Positions 1-8,477 are shown, counted from the stretch's first letter. The stretch is DNA of 57,999 nt from Mesobacillus harenae (GCF_013343715.1 NZ_JABUNR010000021.1:1-57999); one strand, 5' to 3'. Notes: generated from the letters alone by a model not told the origin. Made by a program: numbers and translations.

Positions 1-8
1 TCAAAATA

Positions 9-125
<117 letters not shown>

Positions 126-132
126 ACACGAA

Positions 133-160
133 GAACAGCTGATAGAGCTGTTTTTTTTTT
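133..160 (+). terminator. rRNA operon terminator
   Basis: The hairpin ACAGCT-GATAG-AGCTGT is followed by a run of ten T. It lies directly after the 5S gene and is the expected intrinsic terminator of the rRNA operon. Confidence 0.9.
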
Positions 161-505
161 GTTCGTGTGGATAAAACCATATCAAAATGAAAAGAAATTA
201 GCCTTTTTGTTAAGATATATAGGATCAATTCTTAGCTAAAACTGATTGAACTAATGCTGTTTGTATTTAGTTTGACGTCTCATTAATCAATATCAACTAT
301 AACTGTAGTATTTTATAAATAAATAATTTTCTATCCTGGAATAACAATTATTTAACGGGTTCGGCATATTTATGTTTAGCATCATGCTTATCTAAAAAGA
401 AACCCATTAATTTATTAAGAAATCCATCCTAGACATACACAGAAACCCAGTATATAACATACAATAATAAATAATTAGGATCAAAGAGTTAATTTTCTAA
501 AGATT
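161..505. other. AT-rich gap between 5S and gin
   Basis: This is a strongly AT-rich stretch with no gene I can support. A 19-codon ATG reading frame on the minus strand (348 to 407) has protein-like composition but no good ribosome binding site. I see no promoter, repeat or RNA structure of note. Confidence 0.5.
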
Positions 506-535
506 GTATACAAATTAGGGCTCCGGGGAACAATT
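506..535 (+). promoter_or_regulatory. sigma-F promoter of gin
   Basis: GTATA at 506-510 is separated by 15 bases from GGGAACAATT at 526-535. Both elements fit the forespore sigma-F consensus (GYATA, then GGNRANAHTW) at every defined position. The predicted transcript starts near 542, just ahead of the gin ribosome binding site. Confidence 0.8.
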
Positions 536-555
536 GCTGTATGGAGGTGGAGCAG

Positions 556-750
556 TTGGAATCGTCAATAACCAGTGGGGAAAAGTGTGTTGTGTGCGAG
601 CAAATAAAGTCTGTCGGAATACACCTTTATACTTCTTATATCTGCCATGATTGTGAAAGGGTTATTATACAAACGGATACGAGTGATCCAAAGTATAGAC
701 ATTACATTAAGCAGTTAAAGAAAATTACACAGCCAGAAATCTATTCATAA
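556..750 (+). CDS. gin: Anti-sigma factor Gin (CsfB)
   Basis: Gin is a small zinc-binding protein. In B. subtilis it is made in the forespore under sigma-F and inhibits sigma-G, and also sigma-E, so that the wrong programme is not active. Two CxxC pairs are visible (C11/C14 and C30/C33), with the family's GIHLYT and DCER stretches between and after them. I place the start at TTG 556 rather than ATG 541. GGAGGTGG at 543-550 is an ideal ribosome binding site for 556, whereas ATG 541 would lie at or before the predicted transcription start. The resulting 64 residues equal the B. subtilis length. In B. subtilis xpaC and yaaN follow this gene; both are absent here. Confidence 0.93.
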   Translation: MESSITSGEKCVVCEQIKSVGIHLYTSYICHDCERVIIQTDTSDPKYRHYIKQLKKITQPEIYS

Positions 751-776
751 AGCTCACTAGGGCTTTATTTTTTTTT
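751..776 (+). terminator. Possible terminator after gin
   Basis: A short AAAGC/GCTTT stem directly after the gin stop codon is followed by a T-rich run. The stem is only five pairs, so termination may be partial. Confidence 0.5.
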
Positions 777-802
777 ATTTTTAGGAAAGCAGGCGGTAAT
801 TT

Positions 803-856
803 GTTAAAATAAGAAAGACTGTCCTTCAATGGCAGCGTCTGTCCGTTAAAATAAGA
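803..856 (+). repeat. 12-bp direct repeat upstream of yaaO
   Basis: GTTAAAATAAGA occurs at 803-814 and again at 845-856, 42 bases apart, within the short leader of the decarboxylase gene. It could be a regulator site or a chance duplication. No clear sigma-A promoter was identified here. Confidence 0.45.
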
Positions 857-887
857 GACGGGACAATATAAATATTGGCGGTATTTT

Positions 888-2321
888 ATGAAACAGCAGC
901 AAACTCCCTTATTTGATCAATTGCTTTTACATGCCGGAAGTAACCCGTTGTCTTACCATGTTCCTGGACATAAGAATGGTGCAGTATTTCCGGATGAAGC
1001 AAAACATTATTTTAAAAATATATTAAAACTAGATGTAACGGAGCTTACGGGTTTGGATGATCTCCATTCAGCTGAGGGCGTGATTCTTGAATCAGAAGCC
1101 TTATTAGCTGATTTATATGGGGCAAAAAGGAGTTTCTTTCTTGTTAATGGTTCTACAGTCGGCAACTTGGCAATGATTCTTTCTTCTCTTAATGAAGGGG
1201 ACCAGGTACTGGTACAAAGGAATTCACATAAATCGATTATGAATGGAATTCGGCTAGCCAAGGCAGATCCTGTATTTTTAAATCCTGAATATCATTTGGA
1301 TTGGGCCGTGGCCGGTGGAGTTAGCTTAGAAGTTGTAAAAGAAGCGACAAAGCAGTTTCCGGCGGCAAAGGTACTTATATTAACCTATCCCAATTATTAT
1401 GGATTGGCTTATGAAATTAAGGAAATAATCAAATTTGCGCATGAACAAAATATAGCTGTCTTGGTGGATGAGGCACATGGCGTTCATTTCGCAGTAAATC
1501 CACTTTTTCCGGAATCTGCAATCGCACTTGGGGCTGATATCGTCGTCCAGTCCGCTCATAAAACTCTTCCAGCGATGACTATGGGGGCTTATCTGCATTT
1601 TAATAGCAATCTGCAGAGTGTAGATAAGTTAACCTCTTACTTACAAATGCTGCAGTCAAGCAGTCCCTCCTATCCTCTTATGGCATCTCTGGACCTTGCA
1701 CGCAGTTACCTAGGGACTTATAGCAAGGAGGATATTAGTTATTTAATGCAGTCAGTAGAAGGCTTTAAGAATCAGCTGGACAGCCTTTCAGATATAAAGG
1801 TGCTGACATCAGAAAGATATAAGGTTGATCCCTTAAAAGTAACCATTCAATCCACCAAAGGTTTAAGCGGATATGAAGTGCAGCAGCTTTTGGAAAGAGA
1901 AGGGGTCTATACAGAGCTTGCAGATCCAATAAACGTCTTGTTAATCCTTCCATTACTAAAGAAGGATATGTTTTTTCCTTTTGACGATACAATTGGTAAA
2001 ATACATAAGGCTTTAAAAAACACCTGTAAAACGAAGGCTCAAGCAGAGCCTATTAAAAGCAGTGAACCTTTTTCTGTTCTTTCCGTCAGCTATAAAGAAA
2101 TGGAGCAATTAACGAACCTGGTTATCCCGCTTGAGGAGTCAGCGGGAAAAATCTGCGCTGAAATGATCATCCCCTATCCTCCAGGCATCCCACTTATTTT
2201 ACCTGGAGAAAAGATAACTAAAAAAGCTATTGAAGAACTGATTAGATTATTAAAAAACAAAGCTAAGATTCAGGGTGGAGAGTATCTGGCAAAGGCCAGG
2301 ATAAAAGTGTTTCATCGATAA
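888..2321 (+). CDS. yaaO: Orn/Lys/Arg decarboxylase family protein (YaaO)
   Basis: This is a PLP-dependent fold-type I enzyme related to SpeA arginine decarboxylase and YaaO of B. subtilis. The substrate of YaaO itself is not established, so basic amino acid decarboxylation is inference. Visible are the early YHVPGHKNG motif (residues 23-31), the DEAHG loop (194-198) that holds the cofactor ring, and the Schiff-base lysine K225 in SAHKT. The smaller C-terminal decarboxylase domain carries YPPGIPLILPGE. At 477 residues it is full length. It starts at ATG 888 behind a GGCGG site and is probably cotranscribed with tmk, which begins 28 bases after its stop. Confidence 0.9.
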   Translation: MKQQQTPLFDQLLLHAGSNPLSYHVPGHKNGAVFPDEAKHYFKNILKLDVTELTGLDDLHSAEGVILESEALLADLYGAKRSFFLVNGSTVGNLAMILSSLNEGDQVLVQRNSHKSIMNGIRLAKADPVFLNPEYHLDWAVAGGVSLEVVKEATKQFPAAKVLILTYPNYYGLAYEIKEIIKFAHEQNIAVLVDEAHGVHFAVNPLFPESAIALGADIVVQSAHKTLPAMTMGAYLHFNSNLQSVDKLTSYLQMLQSSSPSYPLMASLDLARSYLGTYSKEDISYLMQSVEGFKNQLDSLSDIKVLTSERYKVDPLKVTIQSTKGLSGYEVQQLLEREGVYTELADPINVLLILPLLKKDMFFPFDDTIGKIHKALKNTCKTKAQAEPIKSSEPFSVLSVSYKEMEQLTNLVIPLEESAGKICAEMIIPYPPGIPLILPGEKITKKAIEELIRLLKNKAKIQGGEYLAKARIKVFHR

Positions 2322-2349
2322 TAGACAGGCAGTGGAGGTCAAAATTAAT

Positions 2350-2982
2350 ATGAAAAACGGGTTATTTATCTCAGTAGAAGGCCCTGAAGGTGCAGGTAAA
2401 ACAACGATTATCAAGCTGTTAGCAGAAAGGCTAGGCAGTCAGGGCTATAGCGTGATGCAGACAAGGGAACCCGGTGGAATTGAGATTGCTGAACAAATCC
2501 GCAGTGTTATTCTTGATAAAATGAATGTTAATATGGATCCTCGAACAGAAGCACTGCTTTATGCGGCAGCAAGAAGGCAGCATCTTGTTGAAAAGGTAAA
2601 GCCGGCACTGAGCAGAGGAGAAATTGTTTTGTGTGACCGGTTTATTGATAGTTCACTAGCGTATCAAGGCCATGCCCGAGGCTTGGGTATAGACCAGGTA
2701 TTTGCTATTAATCATTTCGCAGTTGAAGGTACGATGCCTGAGCTGACTTTTTATTTCGACCTTGAACCAGAGACTGGGCTTGAGCGGATTAGCCAGAACA
2801 GTGGCAGGGAAGTGAACAGGCTCGATTTGGAAAACCTGGAATTTCATCAAAGGGTTAGAGAGGGGTATCTCCTATTAATTGACCGCTTCCCAGAGCGTAT
2901 TTATAAAATAGATGCTTCCAGACCGGTTGAAACGGTCTATAATGAAGCAGAAGCTGTCATACTAGACAGGCTTCTGCATTAA
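2350..2982 (+). CDS. tmk: Thymidylate kinase
   Basis: The enzyme phosphorylates dTMP to dTDP with ATP, an essential cytosolic step for DNA synthesis. The Walker A loop GPEGAGKTT lies at residues 11-19, the DRF motif at 96-98, and an arginine-containing lid near SGREVNRLD. I chose ATG 2350 because GGAGG at 2334-2338 is well placed for it. An in-frame GTG at 2332 would overlap that binding site. This gives 210 residues, normal for the family. A terminator follows, so tmk probably closes the yaaO transcript. Confidence 0.96.
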   Translation: MKNGLFISVEGPEGAGKTTIIKLLAERLGSQGYSVMQTREPGGIEIAEQIRSVILDKMNVNMDPRTEALLYAAARRQHLVEKVKPALSRGEIVLCDRFIDSSLAYQGHARGLGIDQVFAINHFAVEGTMPELTFYFDLEPETGLERISQNSGREVNRLDLENLEFHQRVREGYLLLIDRFPERIYKIDASRPVETVYNEAEAVILDRLLH

Positions 2983-2988
2983 GTTTGA

Positions 2989-3020
2989 TAAATCCCCTGG
3001 AATTTTTTCTGGGGTTTTTT
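2989..3020 (+). terminator. Terminator after tmk
   Basis: AATCCCC and GGGGTTT form a stem around a T-rich loop, followed by a T run. The spacing after the tmk stop and the poly-T tail support an intrinsic terminator. Confidence 0.75.
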
Positions 3021-3190
3021 GCTGTTAATAGAATATTAAAGATTGTTAGTGAAAATGGCTACAAGGTGATTCTTTATCTTCAGTTAGCAATACCAGCTTT
3101 TGAATACCGAGAAGCAACAAGAAAAAAGGTTTTGTCCCTTATGCTAGTTTGAAAGAACATCTAACAATGCCCTGTCAGGACTTGCATTTC

Positions 3191-3199
3191 TGTTATAAT
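3191..3199 (+). promoter_or_regulatory. Extended -10 promoter of the darA operon
   Basis: TGTTATAAT is a perfect extended -10 element (TGnTATAAT). No strong -35 is seen; TGTCAG at 3173 is the nearest candidate. It lies about 45 bases ahead of darA and is the only good promoter in this gap. Confidence 0.65.
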
Positions 3200-3244
3200 A
3201 TAGAGTAAGATGCGAATCGGAAAGAAAACAGGAGGTCTGAAGGA

Positions 3245-3574
3245 ATGAAATTAATTCTTGCGGTCGTACAAGACCAGGACAGCAATAGATTATCCAGTGC
3301 ATTAATTGATAATAATTTTAGGGCTACCAAGCTTGCAAGCACCGGTGGTTTTCTAAAATCAGGAAATACAACGTTTATTATTGGAGTCGAAGATATTCGT
3401 GTAGATCGGGCTTTACAGGTTATAAAGGATAATTGTAAATCTAGAGACCAGTTGGTTGCCCCTGTGTCTCCAATGGGAGGAAACGCCGACTCCTACGTCC
3501 CTTACCCGGTTGAAGTAGAAGTGGGCGGAGCCACTGTATTCGTCCTTCCAGTAGAACAGTTTTTTAATTTTTAA
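3245..3574 (+). CDS. darA: PII-like c-di-AMP receptor DarA (YaaQ)
   Basis: DarA is a trimeric PII-like protein that binds the second messenger c-di-AMP; its downstream target is still unclear. The 109 residues fit the family length. The conserved ATKLASTGGFL segment (about residues 28-38) and the late glycine-rich VGGATVFVLPVEQF end are visible. It starts at ATG 3245 behind AGGAGG. It leads a run of closely spaced genes (yaaR, holB, ricT, yabA) that mixes DNA replication and regulatory functions. Confidence 0.93.
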   Translation: MKLILAVVQDQDSNRLSSALIDNNFRATKLASTGGFLKSGNTTFIIGVEDIRVDRALQVIKDNCKSRDQLVAPVSPMGGNADSYVPYPVEVEVGGATVFVLPVEQFFNF

Positions 3575-3596
3575 TCGTGGGAGGAAATAGCACAAA

Positions 3597-4037
3597 ATGA
3601 AAATTAACCACGATCAAAGGTTAAATATTGAAAAAACACGTCAGGATCAAAAACAACAAGTCTTAGGTGGAAATAACTTTAATAGATATATTCAGAGCCA
3701 GGGGCAGAAGCTGCATATGGGTGAGCTTCAGCGCCTGTTAGGCCAAATTGATTTTGCTGGTGAACGCCTCGGAAGGTCGAGAACGTTTAAGGACCTCGCA
3801 AAGTTTAAGAATCTGGTAAAACAATTTGTAAGGGAAACAGTGGATTTTGGGATGGATTTAAAACAATCACATAGCTGGAGTCCTAACGGACAGGGACGGT
3901 CGCTTACGATAGTGGATGTAATCGACCAAAAGTTAGTGGAACTAACCGAAGATGTGATTAAGAAAAAAGAGGGGTCGATCGACCTCCTGGGGAAAATCGG
4001 CGAGATTAAAGGCCTTTTGATTAATTTATATACGTAA
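3597..4037 (+). CDS. yaaR: YaaR family protein of unknown function
   Basis: This 146-residue protein matches the YaaR family (DUF327), which has no established function. It is predicted soluble, rich in charged residues and mostly helical. The recognisable stretch is the central block on replicated charge and hydrophobics ending in FVRETVDFG and the VDVIDQKL segment. It sits 22 bases after darA and 13 bases before holB, the position it keeps in B. subtilis, which suggests cotranscription but says little about its job. Confidence 0.85.
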   Translation: MKINHDQRLNIEKTRQDQKQQVLGGNNFNRYIQSQGQKLHMGELQRLLGQIDFAGERLGRSRTFKDLAKFKNLVKQFVRETVDFGMDLKQSHSWSPNGQGRSLTIVDVIDQKLVELTEDVIKKKEGSIDLLGKIGEIKGLLINLYT

Positions 4038-4050
4038 GAGAGGTAAAACT

Positions 4051-5058
4051 ATGGGAAAAACCTGGACGCAGCTGGAAGAAATTCAACCGACTGTATTAAA
4101 AATGCTAAAAAACAGCAGAGTGAAAAATCGGGTAGCCCATGCTTATTTGTATGAAGGAATACGGGGAACAGGAAAAAAAGAAATTGGACTACTGCTTGCT
4201 AAAAGTTTGTTTTGTAAACAGCCTGGGGATGGATTTCTTCCTTGTGAAAACTGCTCAAATTGCAAACGTATCAACAGTGGTAACCATCCGGATATCCATC
4301 TAATTGAACCAGATGGACAATCCATAAAAAAAGGGCAGATTCATGCTCTGCAGGAAGAATTCTCAAAGACTGGGGTAGAGTCAAAAAAAAAGCTTTACAT
4401 GATTACCCATGCTGATCGAATGACAGTTAATGCAGCCAACAGCTTGCTTAAGTTCTTAGAAGAGCCTCATGCCGAAACGGTCGCTATACTAATGACCGAA
4501 CAGGCTCAAAAGATCTTGCCAACGATTCTTTCTCGCTGTCAAATAATAAATTTTAAGCCATTATCATCTGTAAAGATGGTGGAAAAGCTGGTTGAAAATG
4601 GAATAAAACCTGTGGTAGCCCCCTTGATAGCCCAGTTAACCAACAATTTAGACGAAGCTTTGGAAATAAGTAACGACGATTGGTTTGCACAAGCACAAAA
4701 ATTAGTGTTAAAATTATATGAAATGCTAAAAAAGAATTCTCTTGAGACGTTAGTCATGCTTCAGGAAAATTGGTTTGTGCATTTTAAGGAAAAAGAACAG
4801 CTAGATCGCGGCTTGGATTTATTACTTCTTGTCTTTAAGGATTTACTATATATTCAACTTGGAAAACCAGAACAGGTTGTATACGTAAACGAGAAACCTC
4901 GTTTAGAGCAATACGCAATGCAGACTTCTGGCCGTCGTTTAGCAGATCAAATGGAAGCTACTCTCGAGGCCAAAAGGAAACTGCAGGCGAATATGAATCC
5001 CCAGCTGCTGATGGAAGAGCTGGTGTTAAAACTTCAGGAGGGATCTTCCTTTGTATGA
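4051..5058 (+). CDS. holB: DNA polymerase III delta' subunit
   Basis: HolB is part of the clamp loader that places the DnaN sliding clamp on primed DNA. It has an AAA+ fold with a zinc site (C55, C65, C68, C71) and the SRC motif at 161-163. The nucleotide-loop region around residues 36-43 reads GIRGTGKK, so the usual Thr/Ser after the lysine is missing. That agrees with delta' being a structural subunit that does not hydrolyse ATP. At 335 residues it is full length. Its last bases overlap ricT by eight, indicating translational coupling. Confidence 0.95.
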   Translation: MGKTWTQLEEIQPTVLKMLKNSRVKNRVAHAYLYEGIRGTGKKEIGLLLAKSLFCKQPGDGFLPCENCSNCKRINSGNHPDIHLIEPDGQSIKKGQIHALQEEFSKTGVESKKKLYMITHADRMTVNAANSLLKFLEEPHAETVAILMTEQAQKILPTILSRCQIINFKPLSSVKMVEKLVENGIKPVVAPLIAQLTNNLDEALEISNDDWFAQAQKLVLKLYEMLKKNSLETLVMLQENWFVHFKEKEQLDRGLDLLLLVFKDLLYIQLGKPEQVVYVNEKPRLEQYAMQTSGRRLADQMEATLEAKRKLQANMNPQLLMEELVLKLQEGSSFV

Positions 5059-5860
5059 TGTAGTGGGTGTCCGCTTTAAAAAAGCGGGGAAGATATATTA
5101 CTTTGATCCCGGAGAACTCCTAATTCAGAAAGACGATTTTGTAATCGTTGAGACTGTAAGAGGCGTTGAATTTGGAAAGGCCGTTACACCGCGCAAGCAG
5201 GTTGGCGAAAATGATGTTGTTCTGCCATTGAAAAAGGTGGTAAGAATAGCAGATCAAAAGGATCGGTTAATTGTCGATGAGAATAAGGCAGCAGCGGAAG
5301 AAGCATATCAAGTATGCGGCGAAAAGGTAAATGAGCATCAGCTTGATATGAAGCTTGTTGATGTTGAATATACGTTTGACCGAAATAAAGTCATTTTCTA
5401 TTTTACAGCTGATGGAAGAGTCGATTTCCGTGATTTGGTAAAGGATTTGGCGGCAATTTTCCGGACAAGGATAGAGTTGCGTCAAATTGGTGTTCGGGAT
5501 GAAGCAAAAATGCTGGGGGGAATTGGTCCCTGCGGCAGAATGCTTTGCTGTTCAACCTTCTTAGGAGATTTTGATCCAGTCTCCATTAAGATGGCGAAAG
5601 ACCAAAATTTATCCTTAAACCCTACCAAAATATCAGGATTATGCGGACGTCTTATGTGCTGCCTAAAATATGAAAATGATCAGTATGAACAGGCTAAAGA
5701 ACAGTTGCCTGACTTAGGTGAAATCATTACTACCCCAGATGGCATAGGTAAAGTGGTTGGTTTAAATTTATTAGAACGTGTCATGAAGGTAGAATTAAAG
5801 GGACAAGACCGCGTTCTCGAATATACACCTGATGAAGTGATGAAAGAAGGCGCTATTTAG
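5051..5860 (+). CDS. ricT: PSP1-domain protein RicT (YaaT)
   Basis: RicT forms the Y-complex with RicA and RicF in B. subtilis. That complex affects RNase Y-dependent mRNA maturation and the sporulation phosphorelay. The PSP1 core is nearly invariant here. Six cysteines in two blocks (C161, C166, C167 and C198, C203, C204) fit the iron-sulfur ligands reported for the complex. The start is TTG 5051, inside the end of holB, with GGAGG at about 5037. The 269 residues are close to the B. subtilis length. The partners RicA and RicF are not encoded in this window. Confidence 0.95.
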   Translation: MYDVVGVRFKKAGKIYYFDPGELLIQKDDFVIVETVRGVEFGKAVTPRKQVGENDVVLPLKKVVRIADQKDRLIVDENKAAAEEAYQVCGEKVNEHQLDMKLVDVEYTFDRNKVIFYFTADGRVDFRDLVKDLAAIFRTRIELRQIGVRDEAKMLGGIGPCGRMLCCSTFLGDFDPVSIKMAKDQNLSLNPTKISGLCGRLMCCLKYENDQYEQAKEQLPDLGEIITTPDGIGKVVGLNLLERVMKVELKGQDRVLEYTPDEVMKEGAI

Positions 5861-5891
5861 TTATAATCCACAAACTGATGAGGTGGACCGC

Positions 5892-6263
5892 GTGGATAAA
5901 AAAGAGATCTTTGACTCAGTAAGCAATATGGAAGAACAAATCGGTAATTTATATAGCCAGCTTGGTGAGTTAAAGCAGCATCTAGGAGAGATTCTAGAAG
6001 AAAATAACTCTTTAAAGCTTGAAAATGATCATTTAAGACGCCGACTTGATCAAACAACACAAAAGGAAAACAAAGCTGCCCATTCAGACAGCAAGGGGGG
6101 CCAAGCCGTCTCTGGTGATAAAACCCCTCTTGATATTGGGGAAGGCTATGACAATTTGGCCCGTCTTTATCAGGAAGGTTTTCATATTTGCAACTTGCAT
6201 TTTGGGAGCCCACGAAAAGAAGGGGACTGCCTATTTTGTTTATCCTTTTTGAATAAAAAATGA
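5892..6263 (+). CDS. yabA: Replication initiation control protein YabA
   Basis: YabA restrains chromosome initiation by binding DnaA and the DnaN clamp. The N-terminal half is a leucine-zipper-like coiled coil that tetramerises. The C-terminal domain binds zinc through H98, C100, C113 and C116. I chose GTG 5892, which has GAGGTGG at 5880-5886 and gives 123 residues starting MDKKE as in relatives. An in-frame GTG at 5883 would overlap the ribosome binding site. It is last in the darA operon, next to the clamp-loader gene holB, and is followed by a strong terminator. Confidence 0.94.
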   Translation: MDKKEIFDSVSNMEEQIGNLYSQLGELKQHLGEILEENNSLKLENDHLRRRLDQTTQKENKAAHSDSKGGQAVSGDKTPLDIGEGYDNLARLYQEGFHICNLHFGSPRKEGDCLFCLSFLNKK

Positions 6264-6267
6264 TCGC

Positions 6268-6300
6268 AGCCTTCCCTGTTTAAAGGGAAGGCTATTTTTA
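6268..6300 (+). terminator. Terminator after yabA
   Basis: AGCCTTCCC and GGGAAGGCT form a perfect nine-pair stem with an eight-base loop, followed by ATTTTTA. Confidence 0.88.
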
Positions 6301-6337
6301 TAAATACTGTCTATGCCGCCTAGAAAAGGGATGGACA

Positions 6338-6463
6338 ATGTCCGATATGTTCAGACAGCTGGATGGCGGGTATGCTAGTTATGAAGAAAATGATTTAACT
6401 TACATAAAAAAGCAAGAGGATAATCCTCGCTTATTAATCCGGAGGAACACATGGTTAATTTAA
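6338..6463 (+). CDS. Possible 41-residue leader ORF before trmN6
   Basis: An ATG-started frame of 41 codons has an AAAAGGGATGG site just upstream. It runs through a GAGGAT/ATCCTC hairpin and the trmN6 ribosome binding site, and ends 13 bases inside trmN6. The peptide starts MSDMFRQLDGGYASYEEND and is acidic in its first half. I recognise no family. It could couple translation into trmN6 or be a chance frame; the layout alone does not decide. Confidence 0.25.
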   Translation: MSDMFRQLDGGYASYEENDLTYIKKQEDNPRLLIRRNTWLI

Positions 6464-7194
6464 AAAATGATGAAAGACTTGATTATTTGCTAGCAGAGGA
6501 TCTGAAAATTATCCAAAGCCCCTCTGTTTTTGCATTTTCTCTTGATGCAGTATTACTGGCTCGATTTGTTTATGTTCCAATTCAGAAAGGCAGACTGATC
6601 GATCTATGCAGCGGAAATGGTGTTATTCCTCTGTTTCTAAGCTTGCGGACAAAAGGTTCCATAACAGGGGTCGAAATTCAGGAACGCCTGTATGATATGG
6701 CTATTAGAAGCATTGAATATAATCAGCTCGGAAACAAATTAGATATGATTCATGGCGATCTTAAGGATATGCCGGCACTGCTGGGGCATGGAAAGTATGA
6801 TGTCGTTACCTGTAATCCACCGTATTTTCCTACATCCTCAAAGGAAGAGATTAATTTAAATGAGCACCTTGCCATTGCACGCCATGAACTTTTATGTACG
6901 CTTGACGATGCAATCCGAGTATCAAGCCAATTGGTCAAACAAGGGGGAAAGGTTGCATTTGTACACCGACCGGGAAGGCTGCTGGATATTGTTGAATCAA
7001 TGAGAAAGTATAGCCTTGAGCCTAAGCGGATTCAGTTTGTTTATCCTAAAGCTGGTAAAGAAGCTAATACTCTATTGGTTGAGGCAATTAAAGGCGGAAA
7101 GCCCGATTTGAAAATTTTACAGCCACTTACCGTCTATAATGAGGATAATGAATATACACCTGAGCTGAAAGAAATTTTATATGGAAACAAGTGA
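6451..7194 (+). CDS. trmN6: tRNA1(Val) adenine(37)-N6-methyltransferase
   Basis: This SAM-dependent enzyme (YabB in B. subtilis) is assigned to N6-methylation of adenine 37 in tRNA-Val by homology to E. coli TrmN6. The SAM-binding loop DLCSGNG lies at residues 51-57 and the N6-adenine catalytic motif NPPY at 122-125. It is 247 residues long. GGAGG at 6441-6445 sits five bases before ATG 6451. Its last 14 bases overlap yazA, and a conserved yabA-trmN6-yazA-rsmI order links it to other RNA methylation genes. Confidence 0.92.
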   Translation: MVNLKNDERLDYLLAEDLKIIQSPSVFAFSLDAVLLARFVYVPIQKGRLIDLCSGNGVIPLFLSLRTKGSITGVEIQERLYDMAIRSIEYNQLGNKLDMIHGDLKDMPALLGHGKYDVVTCNPPYFPTSSKEEINLNEHLAIARHELLCTLDDAIRVSSQLVKQGGKVAFVHRPGRLLDIVESMRKYSLEPKRIQFVYPKAGKEANTLLVEAIKGGKPDLKILQPLTVYNEDNEYTPELKEILYGNK

Positions 7195-7468
7195 GCACTA
7201 TTTTTATGTACTTTGCTGCAGGGATGGAAGCTTTTACGGTGGCTATACAAATGATTTAGAACGCAGGCTAAACCAGCATAATGAGGGCAAAGGTGCAAAG
7301 TATACGAGAGGGCGCGGGCCTGTCAAGCTGCTCTATTCAAAACCCTTTACCAATAAAAGTGATGCACTTAAGGCAGAATATCAATTTAAACGGTGGTCTC
7401 GGAAGAAAAAAGAGCAGTTTTTAATAAATGAAACGGGTGGTATATATGTGGCAGCAAAAGAGCTTTAA
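7181..7468 (+). CDS. yazA: GIY-YIG nuclease-fold protein (YazA)
   Basis: YazA is a 95-residue UPF0213 protein with a stand-alone GIY-YIG fold. Its activity is not known. The first strand carries YFYVLCC, the second half-motif reads YGGYTNDL rather than a strict YIG, and the helix arginine region ERRLNQHN follows. The start ATG lies within the end of trmN6, and its end overlaps the start of rsmI by 23 bases, so the three are probably translated in sequence. Confidence 0.88.
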   Translation: METSEHYFYVLCCRDGSFYGGYTNDLERRLNQHNEGKGAKYTRGRGPVKLLYSKPFTNKSDALKAEYQFKRWSRKKKEQFLINETGGIYVAAKEL

Positions 7469-8327
7469 TAATGAACAGGAAAAAGGCATATTATATCTTG
7501 TGCCAACTCCGATTGGAAATTTAGAAGATATGAGCTTTCGCGCTATTAGGATCTTAAAAGAAGCTGACCTTATTGCGGCAGAGGATACAAGAAACACCAA
7601 AAAACTATGCAATTATTTTGAGATTGAAACCCATGTAACTAGTTATCATGAACATAATAAACAAGTAAAAGGTGAGAAGATTATTGAGCGAGTTAAAGAG
7701 GGTGCCAAGGTTGCGCTCGTAAGTGATGCTGGCATGCCAACTATTTCAGATCCGGGTTATGAACTAGTTGTTGAGGCGTTGGCAGAAGAGCTGACAGTTG
7801 TTCCGCTTCCAGGGGCAAATGCTGCATTGACAGCACTAGTTGCTTCGGGCATTGAAACTCAGCCTTTCTATTTTTATGGATTTTTAAATCGCCAGAAAAA
7901 GACGAAAAAGAAGGAGCTGGAGGAACTATCTAAACAAACGGCAACCCTTATCTTTTATGAGTCCCCGCATAGGCTTCGGGAAACACTGCAGGTGATGAAT
8001 GATATATTAGGCAATCGTCAGATAGTTTTATGCCGTGAATTGACAAAGCGGTATGAAGAATTTATTAGGGGAACGATCACAGAAGCAATTCAATGGGCGG
8101 AAAGCGATCAGATTAAAGGAGAGTTTTGCCTGATTGTTAAAGGTTCTATCCAATCTGCAGAAGATTCTTCTGAAGAACAATGGTGGACAGACTTGGAAAT
8201 GAAGGAGCATGTAAACTTTTACATTAAAGAAAAGGATATGAACAGCAAAGATGCTATTAAGCAGGCGGCCAAAGATCGCGGTCTTAATAAAAGAGATATA
8301 TATCATGCCTACCACATTGAAGAGTAG
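7446..8327 (+). CDS. rsmI: 16S rRNA (cytidine1402-2'-O)-methyltransferase
   Basis: RsmI 2'-O-methylates C1402 in the ribosomal P site. The tetrapyrrole-methylase fold is shown by the opening LVPTPIGNLEDM, the SDAGMP.ISDPG block, PGANAALTALVASG and a late ESPHRL segment. I chose ATG 7446, which has GGGTGG at 7435-7440 and gives 293 residues matching relatives that begin with MWQQKSF. A longer frame from 7428 lacks a binding site. A bidirectional terminator follows. Confidence 0.95.
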   Translation: MWQQKSFNNEQEKGILYLVPTPIGNLEDMSFRAIRILKEADLIAAEDTRNTKKLCNYFEIETHVTSYHEHNKQVKGEKIIERVKEGAKVALVSDAGMPTISDPGYELVVEALAEELTVVPLPGANAALTALVASGIETQPFYFYGFLNRQKKTKKKELEELSKQTATLIFYESPHRLRETLQVMNDILGNRQIVLCRELTKRYEEFIRGTITEAIQWAESDQIKGEFCLIVKGSIQSAEDSSEEQWWTDLEMKEHVNFYIKEKDMNSKDAIKQAAKDRGLNKRDIYHAYHIEE

Positions 8328-8477
8328 GTCATAGCTTTGGGTTTGACTGACGTACCGACTGAGATAAAGGAAGCATGAAGAGAGAGAGTGGCGGTAAGGC
8401 AGGATAATTCTCAAGTGGCTATGACTGGAGCTGAATGGAGGTATAGTAAACACCTTTATCATTTTACCTAAACGATC

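Noticed and set aside
541..555. ATG 541 as start of gin
   Set aside because: It lies at the predicted transcript start and overlaps the ribosome binding site of TTG 556, which gives the family length.
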